DNA of 64,000 bases, from assembly GCA_900542155.1 (NCBI GenBank), contig UQMD01000012.1:4353-68352 (forward strand), in the 5' to 3' direction. This stretch comes from an uncultured Collinsella sp. Its GTDB lineage: Bacteria; Actinomycetota; Coriobacteriia; Coriobacteriales; Coriobacteriaceae. Under the pieces are notes generated by a model, which was given only the letters and a program-made list of their open reading frames with translations, searched no databases and was not told where the DNA came from. The translations under genes and the position numbers were made by a program. Shown in pieces: positions 31,983 to 40,125 of the stretch (positions within the stretch are counted from its first letter, which is position 1; each line of letters begins with the position of its first letter).

Positions 31983-32791
31983 GCGCGCGTCAGCCAGTCG
32001 CGCATCTCGTCCTTTAGGCGGCTCCAGGTTGCCTGCGTGGCGGGGTTGGTAAAGGGCCGCGTAATGCCAAAGGGCGCATCGAGCAGGCGGTGGATATCGC
32101 CCTGTTCGCGCGCCAGCGCGCGGCTCGCTGGATAGACGAGCTCAAACATAAAGCAGATGAGTCCCACCAGGTAGTCTGCGGGCTCATCGCGCTCATCGCG
32201 TGCGACGCAGCGGTGCTCGTCAAAGGCGGTAAGCGCCGGTGCCGAGAAGTGGCTGGCGAGAAATGCGTCCTCATCCACCTTGAGGATGGTCTCGACGGTG
32301 CTGTCGGCGATGGTGCGCATAATGTCGATCTTGTCACCATCGCGCACGATATCGCAGAAGCTCCGCGTACGCTCGTCGAGCTGCGCGGGTAGACGAAAAT
32401 CGCTGTGATAGGCAATGCTCGCTCGGATGAGCTCATCTTCTGCCGGGTCATCGATAAAGTCGCGGATGCTCGTTACGGCGGGTGCATCGGCGGGATTCTC
32501 GCCAAAGAGGACCTCGATGCCCAGCGCTGCATGGCCCATGCTCTCGGCGTCCTTAAAGGTGTCCCAGCGCCGCAACTGCTCAAAGCGGCCCATATCGTGT
32601 AGCAGGCCGCAAAGCCATGCCAGGTCAATATCTTCTGACGACCAGCCCTGCTCGCGCGCTACGGCATCGCATGCCTCGGCCACGTGGTACGTATGCTCGA
32701 TTTTGAGCGCGATGCGTGGGTTAGTGGCGTCGTAGGCATCGGTGTAGCTTTTGAAGGCCGCGCGCGCCCGGTCTCGATCGATAGCTGTCAT
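31979..32791 (-). CDS. HD-domain phosphohydrolase
   Basis: 270 residues. The HD signature is intact: H34 (KIEHTYHVAEACDA) and HD in LAWLCGLLHDMGRFEQLRR, with conserved downstream residues (SMGHAALGIEVLFGE, ISIAYHSDF-like stretch AYHSDFRLPAQ, FCDIVRDGDKIDIMRTI). Such proteins hydrolyse phosphoester or nucleotide substrates using a metal; no substrate is evident. AGGAAG precedes the ATG at 32789-32791. It overlaps the lactate operon's etfA by 4 bp tail to tail, with no terminator between, so read-through or antisense pairing of the two mRNAs is possible. Confidence 0.85.
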   Translation of the reverse strand: MTAIDRDRARAAFKSYTDAYDATNPRIALKIEHTYHVAEACDAVAREQGWSSEDIDLAWLCGLLHDMGRFEQLRRWDTFKDAESMGHAALGIEVLFGENPADAPAVTSIRDFIDDPAEDELIRASIAYHSDFRLPAQLDERTRSFCDIVRDGDKIDIMRTIADSTVETILKVDEDAFLASHFSAPALTAFDEHRCVARDERDEPADYLVGLICFMFELVYPASRALAREQGDIHRLLDAPFGITRPFTNPATQATWSRLKDEMRDWLTRA

Positions 32792-32917
32792 AATGACTTC
32801 CTAAAAAGTTGTGTCTTTCGATCCGGTGGCAATTGTAGGTGAACTCGGTTGCTGTCGGATGATGATTCTGCCGTGTCGCTACATGCGGCTCGGGGACCTT
32901 GTCAGGATGAGAAGCGT

Positions 32918-33730
32918 ATGGTGCTCAAAATCGTTAGAACCGTCTGGCCAGTGATGCTTACCTATGTTGCAATAGGCGCGCCGTGCGGAATGATCATGGG
33001 GCAGACGGGAATGGAACCCTGGATGGTCTTTGCTCTGAGCAGCACGTTCGTGACGGGCAGCGGGCAGTTTATGATCTGCAATCTGTGGCTGGCAGGTGTG
33101 CCTGCGGCGTCGATCGTCGCGAGCGTCGCCGCAATCTCCTCGCGCTTCGCTCTTTACTCGGCATCGATCGCACCCCATCTGGCGGGCGCCTCGAAGCGTC
33201 AGACGCTGGCTGTTGCCGCGACGCTCACCGAGGAGGCATACGGCATCTCGCTTGCCAAGCTGGTTGAGGGGGAGGATTGGGGCCCGCGCGAATCCTTCGT
33301 GCTCAACGTGATCCTCATCGCGACATGGGGCGCTTCGTGCACGATGGGTGCCATCGTCGGCGCCGTTGGCGATGTTCCCACCGCTATTGCGGGTTTTGTC
33401 TGCACATCGCTCTTTATCTGCCTGCTCTTTTCGCAGCGACTGTCGCGCGGCAATGTCGTAGCTGCCAGTTTGGCTGCGGTGTCCGTCGCCATATGCAAGT
33501 TCTTGGGGGGACGAATGCCGGTTGCTCTTGCTGAGGTCGCGCCGCGCTATGCCGAGCTTGCGCCCACTGCGTACGCCCAGATCGCCACCGCCGTTATCAT
33601 CACGGCAATCATGGCTCCGATTCTGACCGGCTGGGTTGACAAGAAGTTCTGTCAGGGCAAGGAAGACCTGTCGCCCGCCGGTGTCGAGGCCATCGAGGAG
33701 GCTGTCGCAACCGATATCGACGGTGAGTAA
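32918..33730 (+). CDS. azlC: AzlC-family branched-chain amino acid permease
   Basis: The protein (270 residues from ATG 32918, AGGATGAG upstream) shows AzlC signatures: YVAIGAPCGMIMGQTGM at the start of the membrane domain, SSTFVTGSGQFMICNLWLAG, and further helices (ASVAAISSRFALYSASIAPH; VLNVILIATWGASCTMGAI). AzlC works with the small AzlD protein to export branched-chain amino acids or analogues. No azlD-like gene follows: a terminator lies directly downstream. Its C-terminus is longer than usual, with extra hydrophobic residues (YAQIATAVIITAIMAPILTG), which might compensate. A longer in-frame start at 32849 has no SD. Confidence 0.8.
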   Translation: MVLKIVRTVWPVMLTYVAIGAPCGMIMGQTGMEPWMVFALSSTFVTGSGQFMICNLWLAGVPAASIVASVAAISSRFALYSASIAPHLAGASKRQTLAVAATLTEEAYGISLAKLVEGEDWGPRESFVLNVILIATWGASCTMGAIVGAVGDVPTAIAGFVCTSLFICLLFSQRLSRGNVVAASLAAVSVAICKFLGGRMPVALAEVAPRYAELAPTAYAQIATAVIITAIMAPILTGWVDKKFCQGKEDLSPAGVEAIEEAVATDIDGE

Positions 33731-33775
33731 CGGCCGTTGCCGATAATAGATTCCGGCGTGCAATTCGCGCCGTTC

Positions 33776-33819
33776 GAGCGCCCGAACGAAAGCTGTCTTG
33801 CGGTAACGTTCGGGCGCTC
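33776..33819 (+). terminator. Terminator after azlC
   Basis: GAGCGCCCGAACG (33776-33788) pairs perfectly with CGTTCGGGCGCTC (33807-33819) over 13 bp; TGCTATTATT follows. Confidence 0.75.
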
Positions 33820-33918
33820 TGCTATTATTCCCATTACCCCTGCGGAGTAGGGGGTGTTTGTTGCCCAGACACGAATCGGACGATTCTGACCACTTGGATA
33901 TTGAAGGGATGGCGTCTA

Positions 33919-35061
33919 GTGGTTAAGGCACTCAAGATCGAGATATTCCTGCTGTGCATGATTGTTCTTATCGGGCTTGCCGCGCGAAGCCGTCGCTCCC
34001 TGTTCTCGAGCACCCAGCAGCTCTTGTTTAGCATGCTCGGCTATACGTCTGCGGCGTACGTTTTCTTCGATATGATCTGGACGCTTTCGGACGGTTTGGA
34101 CGGCACGTTGGGCATTGCTGTCAACTGGATTTCCAACGCGGTTTCGTTTTCGCTCTTTGCCATCGCGTGTCTCATTTGGTTTATCTATTCCGAGACGGTG
34201 CAGGGCTCTCGCCTTTTGACCGCGCGCTCTAGAGTGGCGCTTGTAACATTGCCTACGGTCTTGGTGGTCGCGCTGGCGTTTACCAGTTACTGGACCCATG
34301 CCTTGTTCTACATCGATGCGCAGGGCGTATATCGTCGCGGAGCGCTTTATATGATTCAGCCTATCGTTAGCTACTGCTACGTCATATATACGTCCTTGCA
34401 CGCTTTTGTGCATTCCCTACGGGTTGAAAGCCTGCAAAAGAAGGCCATTTATCGTACACTGGCATTCTTCGCTATTCCCGCTCTGGTGGGTGGCACCTTT
34501 CAGGTCGCGTTCTCGGTGCCCGGCCTTTGCGTCGGCATAATGATTAGCATGTTGCTGCTCTACATCGTCTACCAGGAGCAGCTAATCTCGACCGACCCAT
34601 TGACTGGCCTCAACAATCGCAACCGTTTTGAGACCTATATGCTGTCGCTCTTCTCAAATGTGGATCAGGCCGAAGATGTGTATCTGCTCATGATGGACGC
34701 TGACGGCTTTAAGCAGATTAACGATCGCTATGGACATGTGGAGGGCGACCATGCCCTCCAGGTCGTATCTGCTACGCTCAAAGAGGTCTGCTCGGCGTCT
34801 GGTGGCTTTATCGCACGTTATGGCGGCGATGAGTTCGTGGTGCTTCAAAAGGCAGCGGCGGAGCAGGACATCATGGACCTGTGTTCGGCGATTAACGACG
34901 AGCTCGCTCGTGCCGAGGTGCCGTATGCATTGCGGATGTCCATTGGTTACGCGCGGGTCGGCGATAGTGTTGATACCTGGCAAGACTTACTTCGCGCTGC
35001 CGATGCGGAGCTCTACCGCGTCAAGGCCGAGAAAAAGAAAGCCGGCGTTCAGATACGCTAG
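33919..35061 (+). CDS. Membrane-bound diguanylate cyclase (GGDEF)
   Basis: About 380 residues. Six or seven N-terminal hydrophobic helices (for example EIFLLCMIVLIGLAARS, FSLFAIACLIWFIYS, LVTLPTVLVVALAFTS) form a sensor region, followed by a GGDEF domain from about 220 with STDPLTGLNNRNRFE, LLMMDADGFKQINDRYGHVEGD and the intact active-site motif RYGGDEFVV. The canonical GGDEF motif implies active synthesis of c-di-GMP; no EAL or PilZ domain is in the protein or window. I chose GTG 33919 with AAGGGATGG upstream; TTG 33901 is the longer alternative and lacks an SD. Monocistronic. Confidence 0.88.
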   Translation: MVKALKIEIFLLCMIVLIGLAARSRRSLFSSTQQLLFSMLGYTSAAYVFFDMIWTLSDGLDGTLGIAVNWISNAVSFSLFAIACLIWFIYSETVQGSRLLTARSRVALVTLPTVLVVALAFTSYWTHALFYIDAQGVYRRGALYMIQPIVSYCYVIYTSLHAFVHSLRVESLQKKAIYRTLAFFAIPALVGGTFQVAFSVPGLCVGIMISMLLLYIVYQEQLISTDPLTGLNNRNRFETYMLSLFSNVDQAEDVYLLMMDADGFKQINDRYGHVEGDHALQVVSATLKEVCSASGGFIARYGGDEFVVLQKAAAEQDIMDLCSAINDELARAEVPYALRMSIGYARVGDSVDTWQDLLRAADAELYRVKAEKKKAGVQIR

Positions 35062-35159
35062 AAAAAGGGGCGCACGCTTGCGTGCGTGGCGGCCCTCAGC
35101 TCACCGATGTACTCCAATAAGCTAAAGTGTGCGAACAACCTCTCAAAAAAGTGAGCTCG

Positions 35160-36095
35160 CTAGGCCTTTTTGGGTTTGTTGACGATGACGATGCCGCCGC
35201 AGACCAACAGCAGGGCAACGATGACGGTAACGGGGCTCGTGCCAGCGCCCTCGCCGAGCAGCAGCGCGCTCAGCAGCACGCCAAAGACTGGGTTCATAAA
35301 GCCAAAGACCGAAACGCGGCTTACGGGGTTGACGGCAAGCAGGCGCGACCACAGCGAGTACGCGACCGCGGAGATAAGCGCCATGTAGATGATGAGCGCG
35401 ATGGCGGGGGCAATCGCTGTGGGGGAGAGCGTGCCGCCCATCAAAAAGCCGATGGCGGTGAGGACCAGGCCGCCGACCAAGAACTGCCACCCGGCAAGCA
35501 AGACGCCGTCGTGCTCGCGCGAGAAGATGCCGATCAGGCAGGTCGAAAGGGCACCCGCGACGGTGGAGGCCAGGATAAAGCCCTCGCCGTCGAGCGTAAA
35601 GCCAAAGGTACCGTCCGCGCCCGAAAGGTTGACGAGCGCGACGCCGGCAAAGCCCAGTACGCAGCCGAGCACCTTGGCCGCATCGAGCTTTTCGGTGTGA
35701 AACGCCAGGGCGGCAAAGAGGATGGCCAAGAAGTTGGCGCTGGCCTCGATGATGGAGCTCGACATGGCGCTGGCGCGCGAGAGTCCCAGGTAGAAAAAGA
35801 AGTACTGCCCGATAGTCTGGAAGAGCGACAACGTGAGGATAGACTTGATATCGCGCGCTTGCGGAACGAGCGGGCGGCGCTGGGCCACGCTCATGCCGAC
35901 AATGACCAGCATGCCGGCAAGGGTGAAGCGCAGACCCGCGAAGAGCAGCTGCGAGGCGCTGTCGTGCGCGGGAATGCCAAAGAGGCCGTAGCCGATCTTG
36001 ATGCAGGGAAAAGCCGACCCCCAGAGCGCGCAGCAGACGAGGCAGCCCAGGATGAGCCCGGGCAGGGTGGCGAGATACGGCTTGCGGCTTTCCAT
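35160..36095 (-). CDS. EamA/DMT-family exporter
   Basis: 311 residues with about ten hydrophobic helices in two five-helix EamA repeats: ILGCLVCCALWGSAFPCIKIG, LRFTLAGMLVIVGMSVA, LFQTIGQYFFFYLGLSRASA with NFLAILFAALAFH, then ILASTVAGALSTCLIG, GLVLTAIGFLMGG, LISAVAYSLWSRLLAVNP, SVFGFMNPVFGVLLSALLLGE and VIVALLLVCGGIVIVNKPKK. The family exports small metabolites (amino acids, purines or their precursors). It follows purL on the same strand, but a strong terminator lies between, so it is not simply in the purL operon. AGGAAGGACATC precedes ATG 36093-36095. Substrate unknown. Confidence 0.87.
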   Translation of the reverse strand: MESRKPYLATLPGLILGCLVCCALWGSAFPCIKIGYGLFGIPAHDSASQLLFAGLRFTLAGMLVIVGMSVAQRRPLVPQARDIKSILTLSLFQTIGQYFFFYLGLSRASAMSSSIIEASANFLAILFAALAFHTEKLDAAKVLGCVLGFAGVALVNLSGADGTFGFTLDGEGFILASTVAGALSTCLIGIFSREHDGVLLAGWQFLVGGLVLTAIGFLMGGTLSPTAIAPAIALIIYMALISAVAYSLWSRLLAVNPVSRVSVFGFMNPVFGVLLSALLLGEGAGTSPVTVIVALLLVCGGIVIVNKPKKA

Positions 36096-36120
36096 GATGT
36101 CCTTCCTGTATGCGCGAAGC

Positions 36121-36157
36121 AAAAAAGAACCCGCCACCGGGCGTGCCGGTGGCGGGT
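36121..36157 (-). terminator. Strong intrinsic terminator of purL
   Basis: ACCCGCCACCGG (36129-36140) and CCGGTGGCGGGT (36146-36157) form a perfect 12 bp stem with loop GCGTG. On the minus strand it is followed by TCTTTTTT (36121-36128), a textbook T-run. Confidence 0.92.
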
Positions 36158-36194
36158 GTTGTTACCCGAGGGGATTGTACCCGATGGGATAGCT

Positions 36195-39100
36195 TTAAGC
36201 GAAGTAGGCCACGCCGCTCTCAAAGATCGGCATGAACTTATCGCCGGGGACATGCTCGGGCACGTTGCGGTACAGGTTGTCGCCGCGGCGCTCGGCATGG
36301 CCCATCTTGCCCAGGACGCGGCCGTCGGGGCTCGTGATGCCCTCGATGGCGAGTGCGGAGCCGTTGGGGTTGACGGAGAGATCCATGCTGGGCTTGCCGT
36401 TCTCGCCCACGTACTGCGTGGCGACCTGGCCGTTGGCGATCAGCTGGGCGAGCACTTCGTCATTGGCGACAAAGCGGCCCTCGCCGTGGCTGATGGCGAC
36501 GGTGTAGGGGTCGTCCAGGCTGCACTGCGACAGCCACGGGGACAAGTTGGACGAGATGCGGGTGCGCACCAGACGGCTCTGGTGGCGACCGATGGTGTTG
36601 AACGTCAACGTGGGCGTATCGGGCGTGGCGTCGACGATGTCGCCGTAGGGCACCAGGCCGAGCTTGATCAGGGCCTGGAAGCCGTTGCAGATGCCCAGCA
36701 TCAGGCCATCGCGGGCCTTGAGCAGGTCGCGGACTGCCTCGGTGACCTCGGGAGCGCGGAAGAACGCCGTGATGAACTTGGCGGAGCCGTCGGGCTCGTC
36801 GCCGCCCGAGAAGCCGCCGGGGATCATAACGATCTGGCTTGCACGGATGCGGCGGGCAAGCTCGCGGGTGCTCTCGGCGACGGCCTCGGGCGTGAGGTTG
36901 TTGATCACGAAGGTGTCGGCCTCGGCACCGGCGGCACGGAAGGCGCGGGCGCTGTCGTACTCGCAGTTGTTGCCGGGGAACACGGGGATGATCACGCGCG
37001 GGCGGGCGATCTTGGCGCCGCCGTACACGTGGATATCCTTGGCGCGGAAGTCGATGGTCTCGACCTCGGGGGTCTTGCCGGCGCTGCGGTAGGCGAAGAC
37101 GCCCTCGATGCCGCTCTCCCAGGCCTCCTGGAGCTCGGCGAGCTCGATGACCTCGGAGCCGGTGTCGATGACATAGCCCTCGACGGTGGTGCCCAGGGGC
37201 TCGACGACAACGCCGTCGGCGACCTCGGGCAGCTCGGCATTCTCGGCGAGCTCGACGATAAAGCTACCGTAGAGCGGGGTGAAGAGGCTCTCCACGTCTA
37301 CATCCTCGGCAAGCTCGATACCGATCTGGTTACCGACGCACATCTTAAAGAGGCTCTCGGCGCCGCAGCCGTAGCCGGGCGTGGAGATGGCCAGGGCGTT
37401 GCCGGTAGCAGTGAGCGCCTCGACGGCGTCAAACGCGGCGAGCAGCTGCTGCGCATCGGGGCGGTAGTCCTCGCCATAGGTGGCGGGGGCGATGCGGACG
37501 ACGCGGTGCGTGAGGCCCTTGAACTCGGGCGAGACGGCGCGGGCGGCCTTGCCCACGGCGCCGGCGAAGCTGATCAGGGTCGGCGGAACGTTGAGCTCGC
37601 CGGCCTCGTCCTCAAACGAACCGCTCATGGAGTCCTTGCCGCCGATGGCGCCGGCACCCAGGTCGACCTGGGCCATAAGGGCACCCAGGACGGCAGCCAT
37701 GGGCTTGCCCCAGCGCTCTGCTTCGGTGCGCAGGCGCTCGAAGTACTCCTGGAAGGAGAGGTAGGCGCGCTTGTGCTCAAAGCCGGCGGCAACGAGCTTG
37801 GCGATGGACTCGACCACGGACAGGTAGGCGCCCGCAAACTGGTCGGCCTCCATCAAATAGGGGTTGAAGCCCCATGCCATGGCACTCGCCGTGGTGGTCT
37901 CGCCGTCCACGGGGAACTTGGCGACCATGGCCGAGCTGGGGGTGAGCTGCGTCTTGCCGCCAAAGGGCATGAGCACGGTCGCGGCGCCGATGGTGGAGTC
38001 GAAGCGCTCGGAAAGGCCCTTGTTAGAAGCGACGTTGAGGTCGGTGACGAGCGAGGTCATGCGCTCGGCAAGCGTGGTGCCGGCCCAGCTGGGCTGCCAC
38101 ACGCTACGGGCGCACACGTGGGCGACCTGGTGCTTGGGTGCGCCGTTAGAGTTGAGGAACTCGCGGGACAGGTCGACGATGGCGACGCCGTTCCAGGCCA
38201 TGCGCATGCGCGGCTCGGCGGTAACCTCGGCGATAACGGTCGCCTCGAGGTTCTCCTCGGCGGCGTAGCCCATGAACTCCTCGACGTCACCGTCGGCGAC
38301 GGCGCAGGCCATGCGTTCCTGGGATTCAGAGATGGCAAGCTCGGTGCCGTCAAGACCGTCGTACTTTTTGGTCACGGTATCAAGGTCGACATACAGGCCG
38401 TCGGCAAGCTCGCCTACGGCGACCGAGACACCGCCGGCGCCAAAGTCGTTGCAGCGCTTGATCAGACGGCAGGCATCGCCGCGGCGGAACAGGCGCTGCA
38501 GCTTGCGCTCGACCGGGGCGTTGCCCTTCTGGACCTCGGCGCCCGATGTCTCGATGGACTCGGTGTTCTGGGTCTTGGAGGAGCCGGTGGCACCGCCGAT
38601 GCCGTCACGGCCGGTGCGGCCGCCCAACAGGATGATCTTGTCGGTGGGGGCGGGGCACTCGCGACGCACGTGGTTTGCCGGGGTAGCGCCCACGACGGCG
38701 CCGACCTCCATGCGCTTGGCGACGTAGCCGGGGTGATAGAGTTCGTTGACCTGACCGGTGGCAAGGCCGATCTGGTTGCCGTAGCTGGAGTAGCCGGCGG
38801 CAGCGGTGGTTACGAGCTTGCGCTGCGGCAGCTTGCCCTCGAGCGTCTCGGACACGGGGACGGTGGGGTCGCCGGCGCCGGTGACACGCATGGCCTGGTA
38901 CACGTAGCTGCGGCCCGACAGCGGGTCGCGGATGGCACCGCCCACGCAGGTGGCGGCACCGCCGAAGGGCTCGATCTCGGTCGGGTGGTTGTGGGTCTCG
39001 TTCTTAAAGAGGAACAGCCAGTCCTGGTCCTCGCCGTCGACATCGACCTTCACCTTGACGGTGCAGGCGTTGATCTCCTCGGACTCGTCGACATCGGTCA

Positions 39101-39941
39101 TGACGCCGGTCTTCTTGAGGTACTTGGCGCCGATGGTGCCCATGTCCATGAGGCAGACGGGCTTGGTGTCGCGACCGAGTTCGTGGCGCATCTCCATGTA
39201 GCGGTCGAAGGCCTGCTGCACCACGGCGTCGTCGATCGTCACGTCGTCCAGGACGGTGCCGAAGGTGGTGTGGCGGCAGTGATCGGACCAGTAGGTGTCG
39301 ATCACGCGGATCTCGGTGATGGTGGGGTCGCGATCCTCATCGCGGAAGTACTGCTGGCAGAAGGCGATGTCCGCCTCGTCCATGGCAAGGCCGCGCTCGG
39401 AAATAAAGGCGGCAAGGCCGGCTTCGTCGAGCTCGCGGAAACCGTCGAGCACCTCGACGGGCTGGGGCTCGGGGGTCTCCATGTACAGCGTCTCGGGCAG
39501 GTCGAGCGAGGCGATGCGCGCCTCGACGGGGTTCACCACGTAGTGCTTGATGGCATCAATGGCGGCCTCGTCCAGAGCGCCCGAGATCATATAGACCTTG
39601 GCGGAGCGCACGGCGGGGCGCTCGCCCTGGCTGATGAGCTGCACGCACTCGCTGGCGGAGTCGGCGCGCTGGTCAAACTGGCCAGGCAGGAATTCGACGG
39701 CAAAGACGGCGCCATCGCTTGCGGGGAGCTCGTCGTAGGTCACATCGACCTGGGGCTCGCTAAAGACGGTCGGCACGCAGGACCGGAAAAGCTCCTTGTC
39801 GATGCCCTCGACGTCGTAGCGGTTGATAATCCTCAGGGCCTCGATGCCCTTGATGCCGAGAATTTCGGTCAGCTCGCCCTTGAGCTGCTGAGCCTCGACG
39901 TCGAACCCGGGTTTCTTCTCCACGTAGATACGAGAGACCAT
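36195..39941 (-). CDS. purL: Phosphoribosylformylglycinamidine synthase, single-chain (PurL+PurQ, clade II)
   Basis: 1248 residues from ATG 39939-39941; an in-frame extension to 40049 has no SD. It catalyses step 4 of purine synthesis: FGAR + Gln + ATP to FGAM. The N-terminal half carries AIRM synthase-related repeats (HNHPTEIEPFGGAATCVGGA; FNDFGAGGVSVAVGE-like CNDFGAGGVSVAV; GAIGGKDSMSGSF) and the C-terminal third a glutamine amidotransferase domain with PVFPGNNCEYDSARAF, the catalytic cysteine in LGICNGFQALIKLG and HGEGRFVANDE. The fused clade II form is typical of Clostridia and some Actinobacteria. It ends at a very strong terminator. Confidence 0.96.
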   Translation of the reverse strand: MVSRIYVEKKPGFDVEAQQLKGELTEILGIKGIEALRIINRYDVEGIDKELFRSCVPTVFSEPQVDVTYDELPASDGAVFAVEFLPGQFDQRADSASECVQLISQGERPAVRSAKVYMISGALDEAAIDAIKHYVVNPVEARIASLDLPETLYMETPEPQPVEVLDGFRELDEAGLAAFISERGLAMDEADIAFCQQYFRDEDRDPTITEIRVIDTYWSDHCRHTTFGTVLDDVTIDDAVVQQAFDRYMEMRHELGRDTKPVCLMDMGTIGAKYLKKTGVMTDVDESEEINACTVKVKVDVDGEDQDWLFLFKNETHNHPTEIEPFGGAATCVGGAIRDPLSGRSYVYQAMRVTGAGDPTVPVSETLEGKLPQRKLVTTAAAGYSSYGNQIGLATGQVNELYHPGYVAKRMEVGAVVGATPANHVRRECPAPTDKIILLGGRTGRDGIGGATGSSKTQNTESIETSGAEVQKGNAPVERKLQRLFRRGDACRLIKRCNDFGAGGVSVAVGELADGLYVDLDTVTKKYDGLDGTELAISESQERMACAVADGDVEEFMGYAAEENLEATVIAEVTAEPRMRMAWNGVAIVDLSREFLNSNGAPKHQVAHVCARSVWQPSWAGTTLAERMTSLVTDLNVASNKGLSERFDSTIGAATVLMPFGGKTQLTPSSAMVAKFPVDGETTTASAMAWGFNPYLMEADQFAGAYLSVVESIAKLVAAGFEHKRAYLSFQEYFERLRTEAERWGKPMAAVLGALMAQVDLGAGAIGGKDSMSGSFEDEAGELNVPPTLISFAGAVGKAARAVSPEFKGLTHRVVRIAPATYGEDYRPDAQQLLAAFDAVEALTATGNALAISTPGYGCGAESLFKMCVGNQIGIELAEDVDVESLFTPLYGSFIVELAENAELPEVADGVVVEPLGTTVEGYVIDTGSEVIELAELQEAWESGIEGVFAYRSAGKTPEVETIDFRAKDIHVYGGAKIARPRVIIPVFPGNNCEYDSARAFRAAGAEADTFVINNLTPEAVAESTRELARRIRASQIVMIPGGFSGGDEPDGSAKFITAFFRAPEVTEAVRDLLKARDGLMLGICNGFQALIKLGLVPYGDIVDATPDTPTLTFNTIGRHQSRLVRTRISSNLSPWLSQCSLDDPYTVAISHGEGRFVANDEVLAQLIANGQVATQYVGENGKPSMDLSVNPNGSALAIEGITSPDGRVLGKMGHAERRGDNLYRNVPEHVPGDKFMPIFESGVAYFA

Positions 39942-40125
39942 TGGTTCCTGCCTTCCTGATCGGTTGGGCGTACGGTACGGTATGCGGCAGCGGTCGGTTT
40001 GCGGGGTCTGCCCTGCGGTCGCCTTGAGCCACATGTTTGTAAACCTCACTATGATACGACAGCTCGCGGCGCGTTGAGGACGGCGAGGGTGCTACAGTGA
40101 AGCGCAAACAAGAGAAAGGCATCAC

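Noticed and set aside
35127..39959. A continuous plus-strand open frame of about 1610 codons antisense to purL
   Set aside because: Its translation is low-complexity (Gly, Ala, Asp, Glu, Leu, Val-rich) and it lies on the complement of a certain gene. Long antisense frames are expected from GC-rich, codon-biased genes. No SD and no family.
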